Origin: an uncultured Ruminococcus sp.
GTDB taxonomy: Bacteria; Bacillota; Clostridia; Oscillospirales; Ruminococcaceae
Assembly: GCA_902796865.1 (NCBI GenBank)
Contig: CADBQZ010000015.1
Location: 1 to 18,579 of the forward strand
Length of the DNA stretch: 18,579 nt
Direction: 5' to 3'
The translations under genes were made by a program, and so were the position numbers. The notes below the pieces were generated by a model that made no database searches, had not been told where the DNA came from, and saw only the letters and a program-made list of their open reading frames with translations. The first letter of the stretch is position 1, and each line of letters begins with the position of its first letter. Below, piece by piece: positions 1-6,952 of this stretch.

Positions 1-192
1 TCCAAAACAACTGATAAATTATTGAGTGCGATCGGTATATCCGACACTGATGATACGATAATAAGACTGAAAAGCTGGAATATTTCTAAGGAATCAGAAA
101 ACATTTCACAGATACCCGGTGTACTCGACCAACTATTTGAATATGAAGCATCATCTTTCCGAGTGGGCCTTCGGGTTTTCTTGTCTGACTAA
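1..192 (+). CDS. 3' end of an unrecognised protein (5' truncated by the window)
   Basis: Frame 1 is open from the first base to a TAA at 190-192, giving the last 63 residues of a protein whose start lies outside the window. The other two plus frames hit stops within the first 25 bases. The visible part is hydrophilic (KTTDKLLSAIGISDTDD, then RLKSWNISKESENI) and ends in a short hydrophobic tail (VGLRVFLSD). No domain is recognised. The last 11 codons are also a hairpin plus T-rich stretch, so either the gene ends inside its own terminator or the natural tail has been replaced. It is convergent with the metal-binding gene that follows. Confidence 0.5.
   Translation, partial: SKTTDKLLSAIGISDTDDTIIRLKSWNISKESENISQIPGVLDQLFEYEASSFRVGLRVFLSD
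159..180 (+). terminator. Possible intrinsic terminator overlapping the end of the first gene
   Basis: CCGAG (159-163) can pair with TTCGG (170-174), including one G-U pair, around a 6-nt loop. GTTTTCTTGTCT follows immediately. The stem is short and lies inside the open frame that ends at 192, so the call is weak. Confidence 0.3.
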
Positions 193-321
193 AAAATTTT
201 TTCATAAGCCCCATGTTTATAAATCTCCTGTAAATTTATATGTTATACAATTTCATATTAATGTTTTAGGGTTTTTGATTGTCTTAATGACTCTTTGCTT
301 TTTTAACAAATAATACCTTAT

Positions 322-573
322 TTATTTTTTGCCAAACAGTCTTTTTTTCTCATATGGCTCACAGCTTACATCTATGACCCTATACCCTGTGCCGTCAAGT
401 GCGTTAGCTATCATTGCCTCTGACAGTTCATTTTCGCTTATGATGACGGTTTCACTCTTTTTATGCGATGAGCTTACTTTTTTCACGGGTATCTTTGTAC
501 GGATCGAATCATTGACATGAGATTCGCACATTCCGCACATCATACCGTCTATTTTTACTGTTGTCTTATACAT
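322..573 (-). CDS. Heavy-metal-associated (HMA) domain protein, CopZ-like metallochaperone
   Basis: This 83-residue cytoplasmic protein matches the HMA ferredoxin-like fold. The first strand is TTVKIDG, followed by the metal-binding loop GMMCGMCESHV with C13 and C16 as the predicted soft-metal thiolate ligands. A basic tail (KKRLFGKK) closes it. Family members carry Cu(I) or related ions to P-type ATPases or sensors. The loop here has Met on both sides of the first Cys, which is common in copper chaperones. An AAAGGA ribosome binding site lies about 11 nt upstream of the ATG. The gene stands alone, divergent from the T4SS operon, with its own consensus promoter and a palindromic operator candidate. 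No ATPase partner is in the window, so the metal (Cu, or Fe/Mn if the operator is DtxR-type) is not settled. Confidence 0.85.
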   Translation of the reverse strand: MYKTTVKIDGMMCGMCESHVNDSIRTKIPVKKVSSSHKKSETVIISENELSEAMIANALDGTGYRVIDVSCEPYEKKRLFGKK

Positions 574-607
574 AGTTTTTTGATTCCTTTCAGTTTATTT
601 CATTGTA

Positions 608-623
608 GTTAGCATATACTAAC
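608..623. promoter_or_regulatory. 16-bp near-perfect palindrome, candidate operator for a metal-responsive repressor
   Basis: GTTAGCATATACTAAC reads almost identically on both strands; only one symmetric base pair differs. It spans about +1 to +17 of the predicted HMA transcript, where a bound repressor would block initiation or clearance. The TTAG...CTAA half-sites resemble DtxR/IdeR-type operators more than the TACAnnTGTA copper box of CopY. The regulator is not in the window, so the family assignment is inference. Confidence 0.6.
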
Positions 624-630
624 CAAATAT

Positions 631-659
631 ATTATACTACTTTCGATTTTCTATGTCAA
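631..659 (-). promoter_or_regulatory. Consensus sigma-A promoter of the HMA gene
   Basis: Read on the minus strand, TTGACA (659-654) and TATAAT (636-631) are both perfect matches and are separated by exactly 17 bp. Transcription should start near 624-625, about 50 nt upstream of the HMA start codon. An unmodified consensus promoter of this strength usually needs a repressor, which fits the palindrome placed just downstream. Confidence 0.85.
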
Positions 660-807
660 TACTTTATTTTTGTTGTACGCACAAATCGGAATAATATGGT
701 TCTTTATATAATGATAGACATATATACTATAAATGATACGATTATTTGACAAGATTCTGTTTTGAAGGACATTTCTTTTTATGTGTCGAAAAAATGAAAA
801 AAAAGAC

Positions 808-836
808 TTGAAATGCAATGTAAAATGTGTTATAAA
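808..836 (+). promoter_or_regulatory. Predicted sigma-A promoter for the ECF/T4SS operon
   Basis: TTGAAA (808-813) and TATAAA (831-836) are separated by 17 bp, one mismatch from consensus in each box. Transcription would start near 843, giving a 5' leader of about 110 nt before the sigma-factor ATG at 952. I see no clear ECF-type (GAAC...CGT) promoter here, so direct autoregulation by the sigma factor is not evident from sequence. Confidence 0.6.
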
Positions 837-882
837 GTAAAAGAATATTATTACAGAACGGTGACAAAAAGGTGTTCTTAAC

Positions 883-925
883 GGGCACGAGCAAAAAAAT
901 GAAAAAATTTTTTTTTGCTGCACCC
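883..925 (+). promoter_or_regulatory. A/T-rich stem-loop in the 5' leader of the sigma-factor gene
   Basis: AGCAAAAAAA (890-899) pairs perfectly with TTTTTTTGCT (910-919) to give a 10-bp stem with a 10-nt loop. GGG (883-885) and CCC (923-925) can extend it across an internal bulge. It lies 26 nt upstream of the ATG and just before the weak TAGGG ribosome binding site. The nine-T run sits in the descending arm, not after a GC-rich stem, so it is not a standard terminator. A role in mRNA stability or translation control is inference. Confidence 0.45.
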
Positions 926-951
926 AAACATTCAGAAATAGGGTATTACTT

Positions 952-1422
952 ATGAAAGCGGAAGAAATAGTAAAGAAATACAGCGATATGATCTACGGCG
1001 TAGCGGTAAGATACGTTCGCAACAAAGCAGATGCAGAGGATGTTTACTCGGAGGTCTTTTACAGATATTTCCGGAGACAGCGCACGTTCGATAACGAAGA
1101 GCACAGAAAGGCATGGCTTCTTCGTGTGACGGTCAACTGTTCAAAGGAACTATTGATAAACAGAGACTATCACGAGGAGATAAACGATGATATGTTCGGA
1201 AGCACAGAGATCACGGGTACGACCGGAACTAAGCTCGAAGATATCATGGCTCTGAGAGAAGCTTTGAAGGGAATAAAAGAAGAATATCGTGAAATAATCG
1301 AACTTTATTATTTCATGGAGCTTACAGTCGGTGAAATTGCACAGATGCTTCAGAAATCTGTGAACACCGTTAAATCACAGCTGCGCAGAGGCAGAGAAGA
1401 ACTCAAACAAATTCTTTCATGA
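952..1422 (+). CDS. ECF-type RNA polymerase sigma factor
   Basis: The 156-residue protein has the two-domain layout and usual length of ECF (group 4) sigma factors. Sigma region 2 covers about residues 5-70, with the core-binding and -10 recognition segment around AEDVYSEVFYRYFRR. Sigma region 4 covers about residues 100-155 and contains the helix-turn-helix ELTVGEIAQMLQKSVNTVKS. A variable acidic linker joins them. It would direct RNA polymerase to a dedicated set of promoters. It is the first gene of the operon, and the next gene begins 16 nt downstream where an anti-sigma factor is normally found. The start is ATG 952, preceded by a weak TAGGG about 8-9 nt upstream, which suggests low basal translation. 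Whether it controls this operon or genes elsewhere cannot be read from the window. Confidence 0.9.
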   Translation: MKAEEIVKKYSDMIYGVAVRYVRNKADAEDVYSEVFYRYFRRQRTFDNEEHRKAWLLRVTVNCSKELLINRDYHEEINDDMFGSTEITGTTGTKLEDIMALREALKGIKEEYREIIELYYFMELTVGEIAQMLQKSVNTVKSQLRRGREELKQILS

Positions 1423-1438
1423 GAAAGGGGGCTTATAG

Positions 1439-1663
1439 ATGGAAGATGCAAGATTAGATGATGCCTTTGCGGGATTGGCAAAGTTCAGACCGAGGATACC
1501 AACAAAACTTTTGAATGAAATGGTATATACGGTCAATAAGCTTGATGCCGAACGAGAAAGGCGTATGGGTGCAGCTAAACCGGAGCTTAAACCGCAAATG
1601 AAAAAACAGGCAGCGCAGAAACAGCACTTGCCGGAACGAAAACCACCCGGAATGAAAATGTAA
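1439..1663 (+). CDS. Small basic protein in the anti-sigma-factor position
   Basis: The 74-residue product has a strong AAAGGGGG ribosome binding site and starts 16 nt after the sigma factor, so the two are almost certainly co-translated. Residues 1-43 (DDAFAGLAKFRPRIPTKLLN, then a helix rich in E and R) resemble the short cytoplasmic N-terminal helices of ECF anti-sigma factors. The usual membrane segment and extracellular domain are absent. Instead the last 30 residues are Lys/Gln/Pro-rich (KPELKPQMKKQAAQKQ) and probably disordered. It could be a soluble anti-sigma factor, the truncated remnant of a membrane-bound one, or an unrelated sigma-binding peptide. The position argues for a regulator; no direct domain evidence is seen. 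Confidence 0.65.
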   Translation: MEDARLDDAFAGLAKFRPRIPTKLLNEMVYTVNKLDAERERRMGAAKPELKPQMKKQAAQKQHLPERKPPGMKM

Positions 1664-1740
1664 AACGGAGGATATTTTACAAACGAAATAAATCATCAGT
1701 TTATAAAAGCAGATGATCTTATTAAATCAAAACAAATTTT

Positions 1741-1745
1741 GGAGG
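1741..1745 (+). promoter_or_regulatory. Ribosome binding site fixing the pilin start at 1754
   Basis: GGAGG lies 8 nt before the ATG at 1754. An upstream in-frame ATG at 1739 overlaps this GGAGG and has no site of its own, so it is not the start. Confidence 0.85.
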
Positions 1746-1753
1746 TAAATCAA

Positions 1754-2164
1754 ATGAAAACATTAGCTAAAACAACATTAGGAAGAAAAGTTCTTTCACT
1801 CAAGACAGGTATCTCACTTGCAACGACACTTGTTATGACACAGATCTTTATGCTCAGCGCATCAGCTGCAAACAATAATCTTGATAAGGTAACAAAGCCT
1901 ATAGAAGGACTTTTAAAGAGCATTTTAAACGTAGCACTTCCTCTCGTAGGTGCAGCAGGTGCTGTATTCTGTGTATTCTTAGGCGTTAAATTTGCAAAGG
2001 CAGAAGAACCTCAGGAACGTGAAAAGGCAAAGCAGCACTTAAAGAATGCTATAATCGGTTTCGTACTTATATTCGTACTTATAGTAGCACTTAGAATTTC
2101 ACTTCCTATCCTTACAGACTGGATGAATGATGCAGCTCCTGCAACATCAAGCTCAGCATCGTGA
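1754..2164 (+). CDS. VirB2/TrbC-like T4SS pilin (Mbov_0395-like)
   Basis: This 136-residue exported protein probably supplies the pilus or channel-lining subunit of the T4SS. Residues 1-38 form a signal peptide: a basic start (KTLAKTTLGRKVLSLK), a hydrophobic core, and a probable cleavage at SASA-ANN. Two membrane segments follow, at about residues 54-77 (VALPLVGAAGAVFCVFLG) and 99-122 (IIGFVLIFVLIVALRISL). Between them is a charged cytoplasmic loop, KAEEPQEREKAKQHLKNA. The two-helix hairpin with an E/K-rich loop ending in KNAIIG is the hallmark of TrbC/VirB2-like pilins in Firmicutes. A short Ser/Ala tail ends it. It is the first structural gene after the regulators and is separated from them by 90 bp with no convincing promoter. 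Confidence 0.85.
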   Translation: MKTLAKTTLGRKVLSLKTGISLATTLVMTQIFMLSASAANNNLDKVTKPIEGLLKSILNVALPLVGAAGAVFCVFLGVKFAKAEEPQEREKAKQHLKNAIIGFVLIFVLIVALRISLPILTDWMNDAAPATSSSAS

Positions 2165-2186
2165 TAAAAACAGATAGGGTGATTAG

Positions 2187-3974
2187 ATGAAAAAATCATT
2201 CTCGAAAAAGAGAAAAAATATATTTACGGTTCTTACAGCTTTGTCCCTTGCAGTGCAGGGGACACTGCTGCAAGGCGTTACCGTAACTGCCGAGGACGGT
2301 ACTGAACCTTCTACGGAAGCGGTAGAAGAAAATGCCGATCCTATCAAGGAAGTTGGCGGTGATAAGGAAGAATCTGCTGATATACTTAGCGACTGCTTCG
2401 GAGAAGTACTTATGTACCGCTGGGAACGTGTGGATCAAACCAATTATCCTACTGATGATGAATGGTATCCGTCGCTTTTGTTCATGGGTGCAGATAATTT
2501 TTTTTATGTAAGCGCTGTCTCACCCGATTCGATAAGACTAGGCTATAATGCCGGAACGATACCCGGCGCACAGCGTTTTAGTGAAAAAGATAATCCTTTT
2601 TATAAGGACAGTGACGTTGATGAGGAAAACAGTCAGTTTTTGAAAATCAAAGATAACGCATGGCATTACAACGACTCTCAAATCAATCTTTCTAAAAATG
2701 TTTTTTATACAAGCAACAGCCGTGATTGCATATATCTTAAATATTCCGGAAGAAACGAAAACAACAGCAACAACGGTCTTGACAATATCTATTCGCCAAG
2801 ATACGCTATGAGGCTTTCCGATGGCAACAACAATATGAGCACAGGCTATTCTTATGTAAGAGGTATAAACGGTGATGGCGGTTCAAGGATGCTTATAGAT
2901 CAGAATCAGACCGGAACATGGGTCTTTCAATCTAAAAACCTTAATAACAACAGGGGAGTCGGATTCAGAATATTCGATGATATTGCATGGCATTATGACC
3001 CGGATTTTGAGTTCAGCTATTCAGGATATATCGCTTGTCAGGATGGTTCATGGAATTGGAATGACTGTGCTGTATGGTATAAAGGAAAGAAACTGCGTTT
3101 TTCTTGTATAAAAGGTAATACTACTGTAAAAAAAGGGCAGATCCTTTCGATAAGCGCAAGTGATTACGTTGCATCAGACGGCAGAGAAGAAAGCGCCGAA
3201 GGTGTTATTTTACAGCCGGGAGAAAAGATCACTGTCGAAAAGGGCGGTATACTTAGTATAAGCGGAACATTTATAAACAATGGTACTATCGAAAATAACG
3301 GCGGTACGATCCTTGTAAAGGAAGGTGGTTCCATAACTCCGTTCTTGCAGGGAAGCGGCGCAGTAACAAAGGGCTGCGGTGCTATAAAATGCAATGGCGG
3401 CGATATAATTATACAGCAGGGCGGTTCTGTTTATGCCGGATTAAATGATGATAAAGGCGTTAAAGTTCCGTTCTATCTGGATAACAGCTCTACACTTATA
3501 AATATGGGTCTTCTTGTTTACGGAAGTATGCGTCTTGGAAATGCGGCTCGTGTTGAACTTTATGAAACAGCGAAAACATATGGTTCATACTATTCATATA
3601 AAGGTGAGAAAAAATCATATACTGTCGATGCAAGTACTTCGATAGCCGATGTTAAGAAGCAGATTGCTTCCAAAGGCGGTATAATGATAGAGAATGGACT
3701 TTATCCGCAGGCCGAAGACAAGAAAACATACTATTATTATGATGCTTCCAACGTAGAGATCGCAGAGGATATGTACAAATTCAATGATGATGCGTTTTTG
3801 AAGGGTGATACTTCAAAGGTCAAATATCTGACACAGCAACAGAATGATATTGGAATGTACTTAGCCGATAATAATAAAAATGCGCCTCATGTGCTTGTAG
3901 CTAAAGGATATGAAAGTAATTTCAATGATCCCTGCAGATCGGCTTCCTTAAAAATGGAGACACTTAAACTATGA
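2187..3974 (+). CDS. Secreted 595-aa protein with beta-helix-like segment, T4SS-associated
   Basis: No known family is recognised. Residues 1 to about 35 form a signal peptide (KKSFSKKRKN then a Leu/Val core, probable cleavage at TVTA-ED). A Thr/Glu-rich linker follows (GTEPSTEAVEENAD). The middle, residues 60-330, is rich in Tyr, Trp, Asn and Asp, which is typical of extracellular beta-rich domains. Residues about 340-430 contain short repeated strands of the form GGxLxIxGTxINNGTIxNNGG, a right-handed beta-helix or adhesin-like pattern. No sortase motif, C-terminal membrane anchor or catalytic motif is seen, so it may be released or held by the T4SS. The start is ATG 2187 with TAGGGTGA upstream. 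Its TGA overlaps the ATG of the coupling protein (ATGA), so translation is coupled and the products are probably needed together. Confidence 0.8.
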   Translation: MKKSFSKKRKNIFTVLTALSLAVQGTLLQGVTVTAEDGTEPSTEAVEENADPIKEVGGDKEESADILSDCFGEVLMYRWERVDQTNYPTDDEWYPSLLFMGADNFFYVSAVSPDSIRLGYNAGTIPGAQRFSEKDNPFYKDSDVDEENSQFLKIKDNAWHYNDSQINLSKNVFYTSNSRDCIYLKYSGRNENNSNNGLDNIYSPRYAMRLSDGNNNMSTGYSYVRGINGDGGSRMLIDQNQTGTWVFQSKNLNNNRGVGFRIFDDIAWHYDPDFEFSYSGYIACQDGSWNWNDCAVWYKGKKLRFSCIKGNTTVKKGQILSISASDYVASDGREESAEGVILQPGEKITVEKGGILSISGTFINNGTIENNGGTILVKEGGSITPFLQGSGAVTKGCGAIKCNGGDIIIQQGGSVYAGLNDDKGVKVPFYLDNSSTLINMGLLVYGSMRLGNAARVELYETAKTYGSYYSYKGEKKSYTVDASTSIADVKKQIASKGGIMIENGLYPQAEDKKTYYYYDASNVEIAEDMYKFNDDAFLKGDTSKVKYLTQQQNDIGMYLADNNKNAPHVLVAKGYESNFNDPCRSASLKMETLKL

Positions 3975-5995
3975 AAAATTTTTTAAAGAATATTTCATAT
4001 AAAAAACTTGCAATAATAATCACGATCTCGATCTTCGTTGATGTTTTATGCGGCTGGGGCATAAGAGAGCTTTTGGCGTATGTTTTGACTATCGGCAAGA
4101 AAGACGCTGAATTTGTGCTCAATTTCAATTGGCTGATCGAGCCTAAAACCTGGCTCATGGGATTGCTTGTTGTTATAGGCGGCGGAATAGTCTGGCTCTT
4201 TTCAGGCAATAACATGGATAAAATTTTTGGAACGGGAAAGGGACTTCTCGGAAAAAAAGGAAAGGTCGATATTGTCGAAGGCTCACTTGAAAACAGCCGT
4301 TTTCTTACTGATAACGAGCGTGATAAATATTTCCCGGAACATGATTACAATGATCTCGGTGAAGTCTCAAAGGATGGTATCCCGGTTCGTGCGGTGCTTG
4401 ATAAAAAAGAGCATTTACAGATAAACTTTCTTCCAGGTGCACACAGTCTTATCATAGGTGCTACAGGTTCAGGTAAAACTACCACATTCATCAATCCTAT
4501 GATACAGCTTCTTGGTGCATCTAACGCAGGAAGTTCAATGATAATGACTGACCCTAAGGGCGAACTTTTTTCTTTGCACTCGCAGTTTTTAAAAGAACGT
4601 GGATACAACGTTTTGCTTCTTGACCTTCGTGATACTTACTCATCAAGCCGCTGGAATCCTTTAGGCGATATATGGGATATGTATCAGCAGTATGCTACAG
4701 CGGGAAAGGGTATTATCGCTCATACAGATAGTATGTCCGATTATCCTGAACTTGAAAAGCTTGACGGTGATGCTGCGGACGGTGCGACATGGTTTGAATG
4801 GCGAGGAAGAGCTTATGCTGATCCTAGTCATTGTCAGGATGATGTTGCTGTTACCCGTCAGCAGATATATGATGAAATGTATGAGGATCTTAATGACCTT
4901 GTATCAGTAATATGTCCTGTTGAAAATGAAAAAGACCCTGTTTGGGAAAAGGGCGCACGTTCTATTATAATGTCTACTTGTCTTGCTATGCTTGAAGACT
5001 CTGAAGACGAGAGACTTGGAATGACAAAGGAAAAATTTAATTTCTTTAACATTAATAAAGCTCTTACAAACAGTGAAAATGAGTTTGCGGCATTGAAAGA
5101 CTACTTTAACGGAAGAAGCAAGCTTTCACAGGCGTATACTCTTTCAAGACAGGTTATGTCGGCGGCTGATACGACACTTTCATCGTATATGTCTATCACA
5201 TTCGATAAGCTCAATATGTTCAACGACCGTGGTCTTTGCGGACTTACAAGTGCTACAGATGTTGATGCAGCAGGTTTTGCTGAACGACCGACAGCACTGT
5301 TTATGAAGATACCGGACGAAAAGGATACACGTCACGGACTTGCAGCTGTGTTTATACTTTGTATGTATAAGGCGCTTATCAAGGTAGCTTCTGCAAGAGA
5401 AGATCTTTCGCTTCCGAGAAACGTTTACTTTATTCTTGATGAGTTCGGTAATATGCCGAAGATCGAAAAATTCGATAAGATGATAACGGTTGGACGTTCA
5501 AGAAATATCTGGTTCAACATGGTCGTACAGTCGTACTCACAGCTTTCAAATGTATACGGCAATGAAGTTGCTGATATTGTAAAGAGTAACTGTGGTATGA
5601 AAATGTTTATCGGTTCAAATGATATCGGAACCTGTGAAGAATTCTCGAAGCTTTGCGGTAATATGACGGTTCGTACAACAAGTACGTCAGCAAGCATAGG
5701 AAGTAAGGAAGGCGATATAAACCTTTCATCTCAAACACAGGTAAGACCGCTTATCTATCCGTCTGAACTGCAAATGCTCAACAATAAAGAATCTACGGGT
5801 AATGCTATCATAGTAACATTTGGTAATTATCCGCTCAGAACTAAATACACACCGAGTTATCTTTGTCCTTATTATAAAATGGGAACTATGGACATGGGTG
5901 AGCTTCGTTCACATATGTTCAGGGCTGACGAGGTGTATTACGATCTCGAAGAGAGAAATGACATTGTATTGGGAAATTACAGAGAGGAGAACTAG
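3971..5995 (+). CDS. VirD4/TraG-family type IV coupling protein ATPase
   Basis: The 674-residue protein is the T4SS coupling ATPase that recruits substrate (relaxase-DNA or protein) to the channel. Two N-terminal membrane helices are at about 12-38 and 58-77. The nucleotide-binding domain carries Walker A GATGSGKTT (163-171, catalytic Lys169) and Walker B YFILDEFGNMP (Asp490, Glu491). The segment SRNIWFNMVVQSYSQL matches the TraG/VirD4 motif after Walker B. An acidic alpha-rich insertion (about 250-320, with ELEKLDGDAADGA and DEMYEDLNDL) is the expected position of the all-alpha domain that contacts substrate. Length is normal for VirD4. It starts inside the stop of the 595-aa gene (ATGA overlap), and the Ig-like gene begins 5 bp after its TAG. 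No frameshift or missing motif is seen. Confidence 0.93.
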   Translation: MKNFLKNISYKKLAIIITISIFVDVLCGWGIRELLAYVLTIGKKDAEFVLNFNWLIEPKTWLMGLLVVIGGGIVWLFSGNNMDKIFGTGKGLLGKKGKVDIVEGSLENSRFLTDNERDKYFPEHDYNDLGEVSKDGIPVRAVLDKKEHLQINFLPGAHSLIIGATGSGKTTTFINPMIQLLGASNAGSSMIMTDPKGELFSLHSQFLKERGYNVLLLDLRDTYSSSRWNPLGDIWDMYQQYATAGKGIIAHTDSMSDYPELEKLDGDAADGATWFEWRGRAYADPSHCQDDVAVTRQQIYDEMYEDLNDLVSVICPVENEKDPVWEKGARSIIMSTCLAMLEDSEDERLGMTKEKFNFFNINKALTNSENEFAALKDYFNGRSKLSQAYTLSRQVMSAADTTLSSYMSITFDKLNMFNDRGLCGLTSATDVDAAGFAERPTALFMKIPDEKDTRHGLAAVFILCMYKALIKVASAREDLSLPRNVYFILDEFGNMPKIEKFDKMITVGRSRNIWFNMVVQSYSQLSNVYGNEVADIVKSNCGMKMFIGSNDIGTCEEFSKLCGNMTVRTTSTSASIGSKEGDINLSSQTQVRPLIYPSELQMLNNKESTGNAIIVTFGNYPLRTKYTPSYLCPYYKMGTMDMGELRSHMFRADEVYYDLEERNDIVLGNYREEN

Positions 5996-6000
5996 GGGTA

Positions 6001-6951
6001 ATGGTTTTTGCTAAGCTGCTTGCTGTTCCAATGTCCGTTATGGTCGGAACAGGAACATACACGGCAAGTATAGATATGGATTACGAGGGCGCTGTAGATA
6101 TAGTTACAGGTCAGCCGGTAAGTGAAGATGAAGATAACAGTGAGCAGCAGACTATTACTCTTTCTGATGGAAGCGTATATGACAGGCTTTCTCACACATT
6201 TAATTATCCGATCTCCAGTGAATCGGGTGTTGTAAAGTCATCTGTCGCAGGCGGAATGGTGACTGTTGATGAGGTGAGTCTGGAGACCGAAGATGATGTA
6301 TCGCTCAGAGTATACAGAAACGGTGAAGCGCTTGACAGCAAAAAAGCATATGAAATAGAAGAACAGGGAAATTATTCTGTTGTCGTAAGTGAAGAAGGAG
6401 CTGAACATCAGCTTTTTGAGTTTACGATAATACCTAAAAAGACAGGTGCCCTTACTGCATACAATCTTCCTAACGGATTCATTTTGAATACATATAGTAT
6501 ATCCGGAGAACCGCAGCTTTTAGGTGACAGAAAAAGCGCAGAACTTAAGGAAGACGGAAAATATGAGATATCTTACAGATGTGTAGCAACAGGGATAGAT
6601 TATAATTTAAATATAACTGTAGATCATACACCTCCTAAAATCAGTCTGGATGGTGTTAAAGATGGTGCAGCAAGGGGAGCTGTTAAGCTTATTGGCGTTA
6701 GTGAAGATGATACAGTCACAGTAATATATGAAGATTCTGAAACGAAATATCCTAAAGACGGTGAATTTACCGCTCCGGGTAAATATGTTGTAAAAGTGAC
6801 TGATGATGCCGGAAATGAAGTTGTAGAAGAATTTGAGATAAAAATGTATCTTAATTATCAAGGTATTTTATTTGGAGTACTTACAATTGCGGTAATTGCT
6901 GCGGCAGCTGTGTATTTGTATGTTATGAGAAAGAGATTGAAGGTGAGATAG
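6001..6951 (+). CDS. Ig-like-domain single-pass membrane protein
   Basis: The 316-residue protein has a short hydrophobic N terminus (FAKLLAVPMSVMVGTGTYTA) that could act as a weak signal peptide. About 260 predicted extracellular residues follow, then one membrane helix (about 288-309, ILFGVLTIAVIAAAAVYLYV) and a basic stop-transfer tail RKRLKVR. The ectodomain reads as two or three beta-sandwich units. The last (about 212-285) has the bacterial Ig-like signature DHTPPKISL ... GKYVVKVTDDAGNEV. Such domains hold partners at the cell surface, and here it may scaffold the secretion channel or the secreted proteins. An AGGAG lies 11 nt upstream of ATG 6001; an ATG at 6031 is a possible alternative start. 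The gene sits between VirD4 and VirB6 homologs with almost no spacing, so a role in the same complex is likely but inferred. Confidence 0.8.
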   Translation: MVFAKLLAVPMSVMVGTGTYTASIDMDYEGAVDIVTGQPVSEDEDNSEQQTITLSDGSVYDRLSHTFNYPISSESGVVKSSVAGGMVTVDEVSLETEDDVSLRVYRNGEALDSKKAYEIEEQGNYSVVVSEEGAEHQLFEFTIIPKKTGALTAYNLPNGFILNTYSISGEPQLLGDRKSAELKEDGKYEISYRCVATGIDYNLNITVDHTPPKISLDGVKDGAARGAVKLIGVSEDDTVTVIYEDSETKYPKDGEFTAPGKYVVKVTDDAGNEVVEEFEIKMYLNYQGILFGVLTIAVIAAAAVYLYVMRKRLKVR

Positions 6952-6952
6952 A

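Larger units (their letters stand above)
574..951. other. 378-bp divergent intergenic region
   Basis: This AT-rich spacer holds the HMA promoter and palindrome at its left end (608-659), the T4SS-operon promoter (808-836) and a leader hairpin (883-925) at its right end. In 660-807 I see no gene, repeat or RNA. One TTGACA at 747-752 on the plus strand has no -10 element at a workable distance. Confidence 0.7.

Noticed and set aside
747..775. TTGACA at 747-752 as an extra promoter
   Set aside because: The sequence 17 bp downstream is ACATTT, not a -10 element.
651..923. Minus-strand open frames between the HMA and sigma genes
   Set aside because: They are Phe/Ile/Lys-rich low-complexity readings of AT-rich intergenic DNA, overlapping the promoters, with no ribosome binding site.
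1667..1671. GGAGG after the 74-aa gene as a site for a leader peptide
   Set aside because: No ATG, GTG or TTG follows at a workable distance.
1739..1753. ATG at 1739 as the pilin start
   Set aside because: It overlaps the GGAGG site that serves ATG 1754 and would place extra acidic residues ahead of a normal signal peptide.
1664..1753. Same-frame open stretch between the 74-aa gene and the pilin as a second in-frame stop
   Set aside because: Thirty stop-free codons are expected fairly often by chance, and the pilin has its own strong ribosome binding site and signal peptide.
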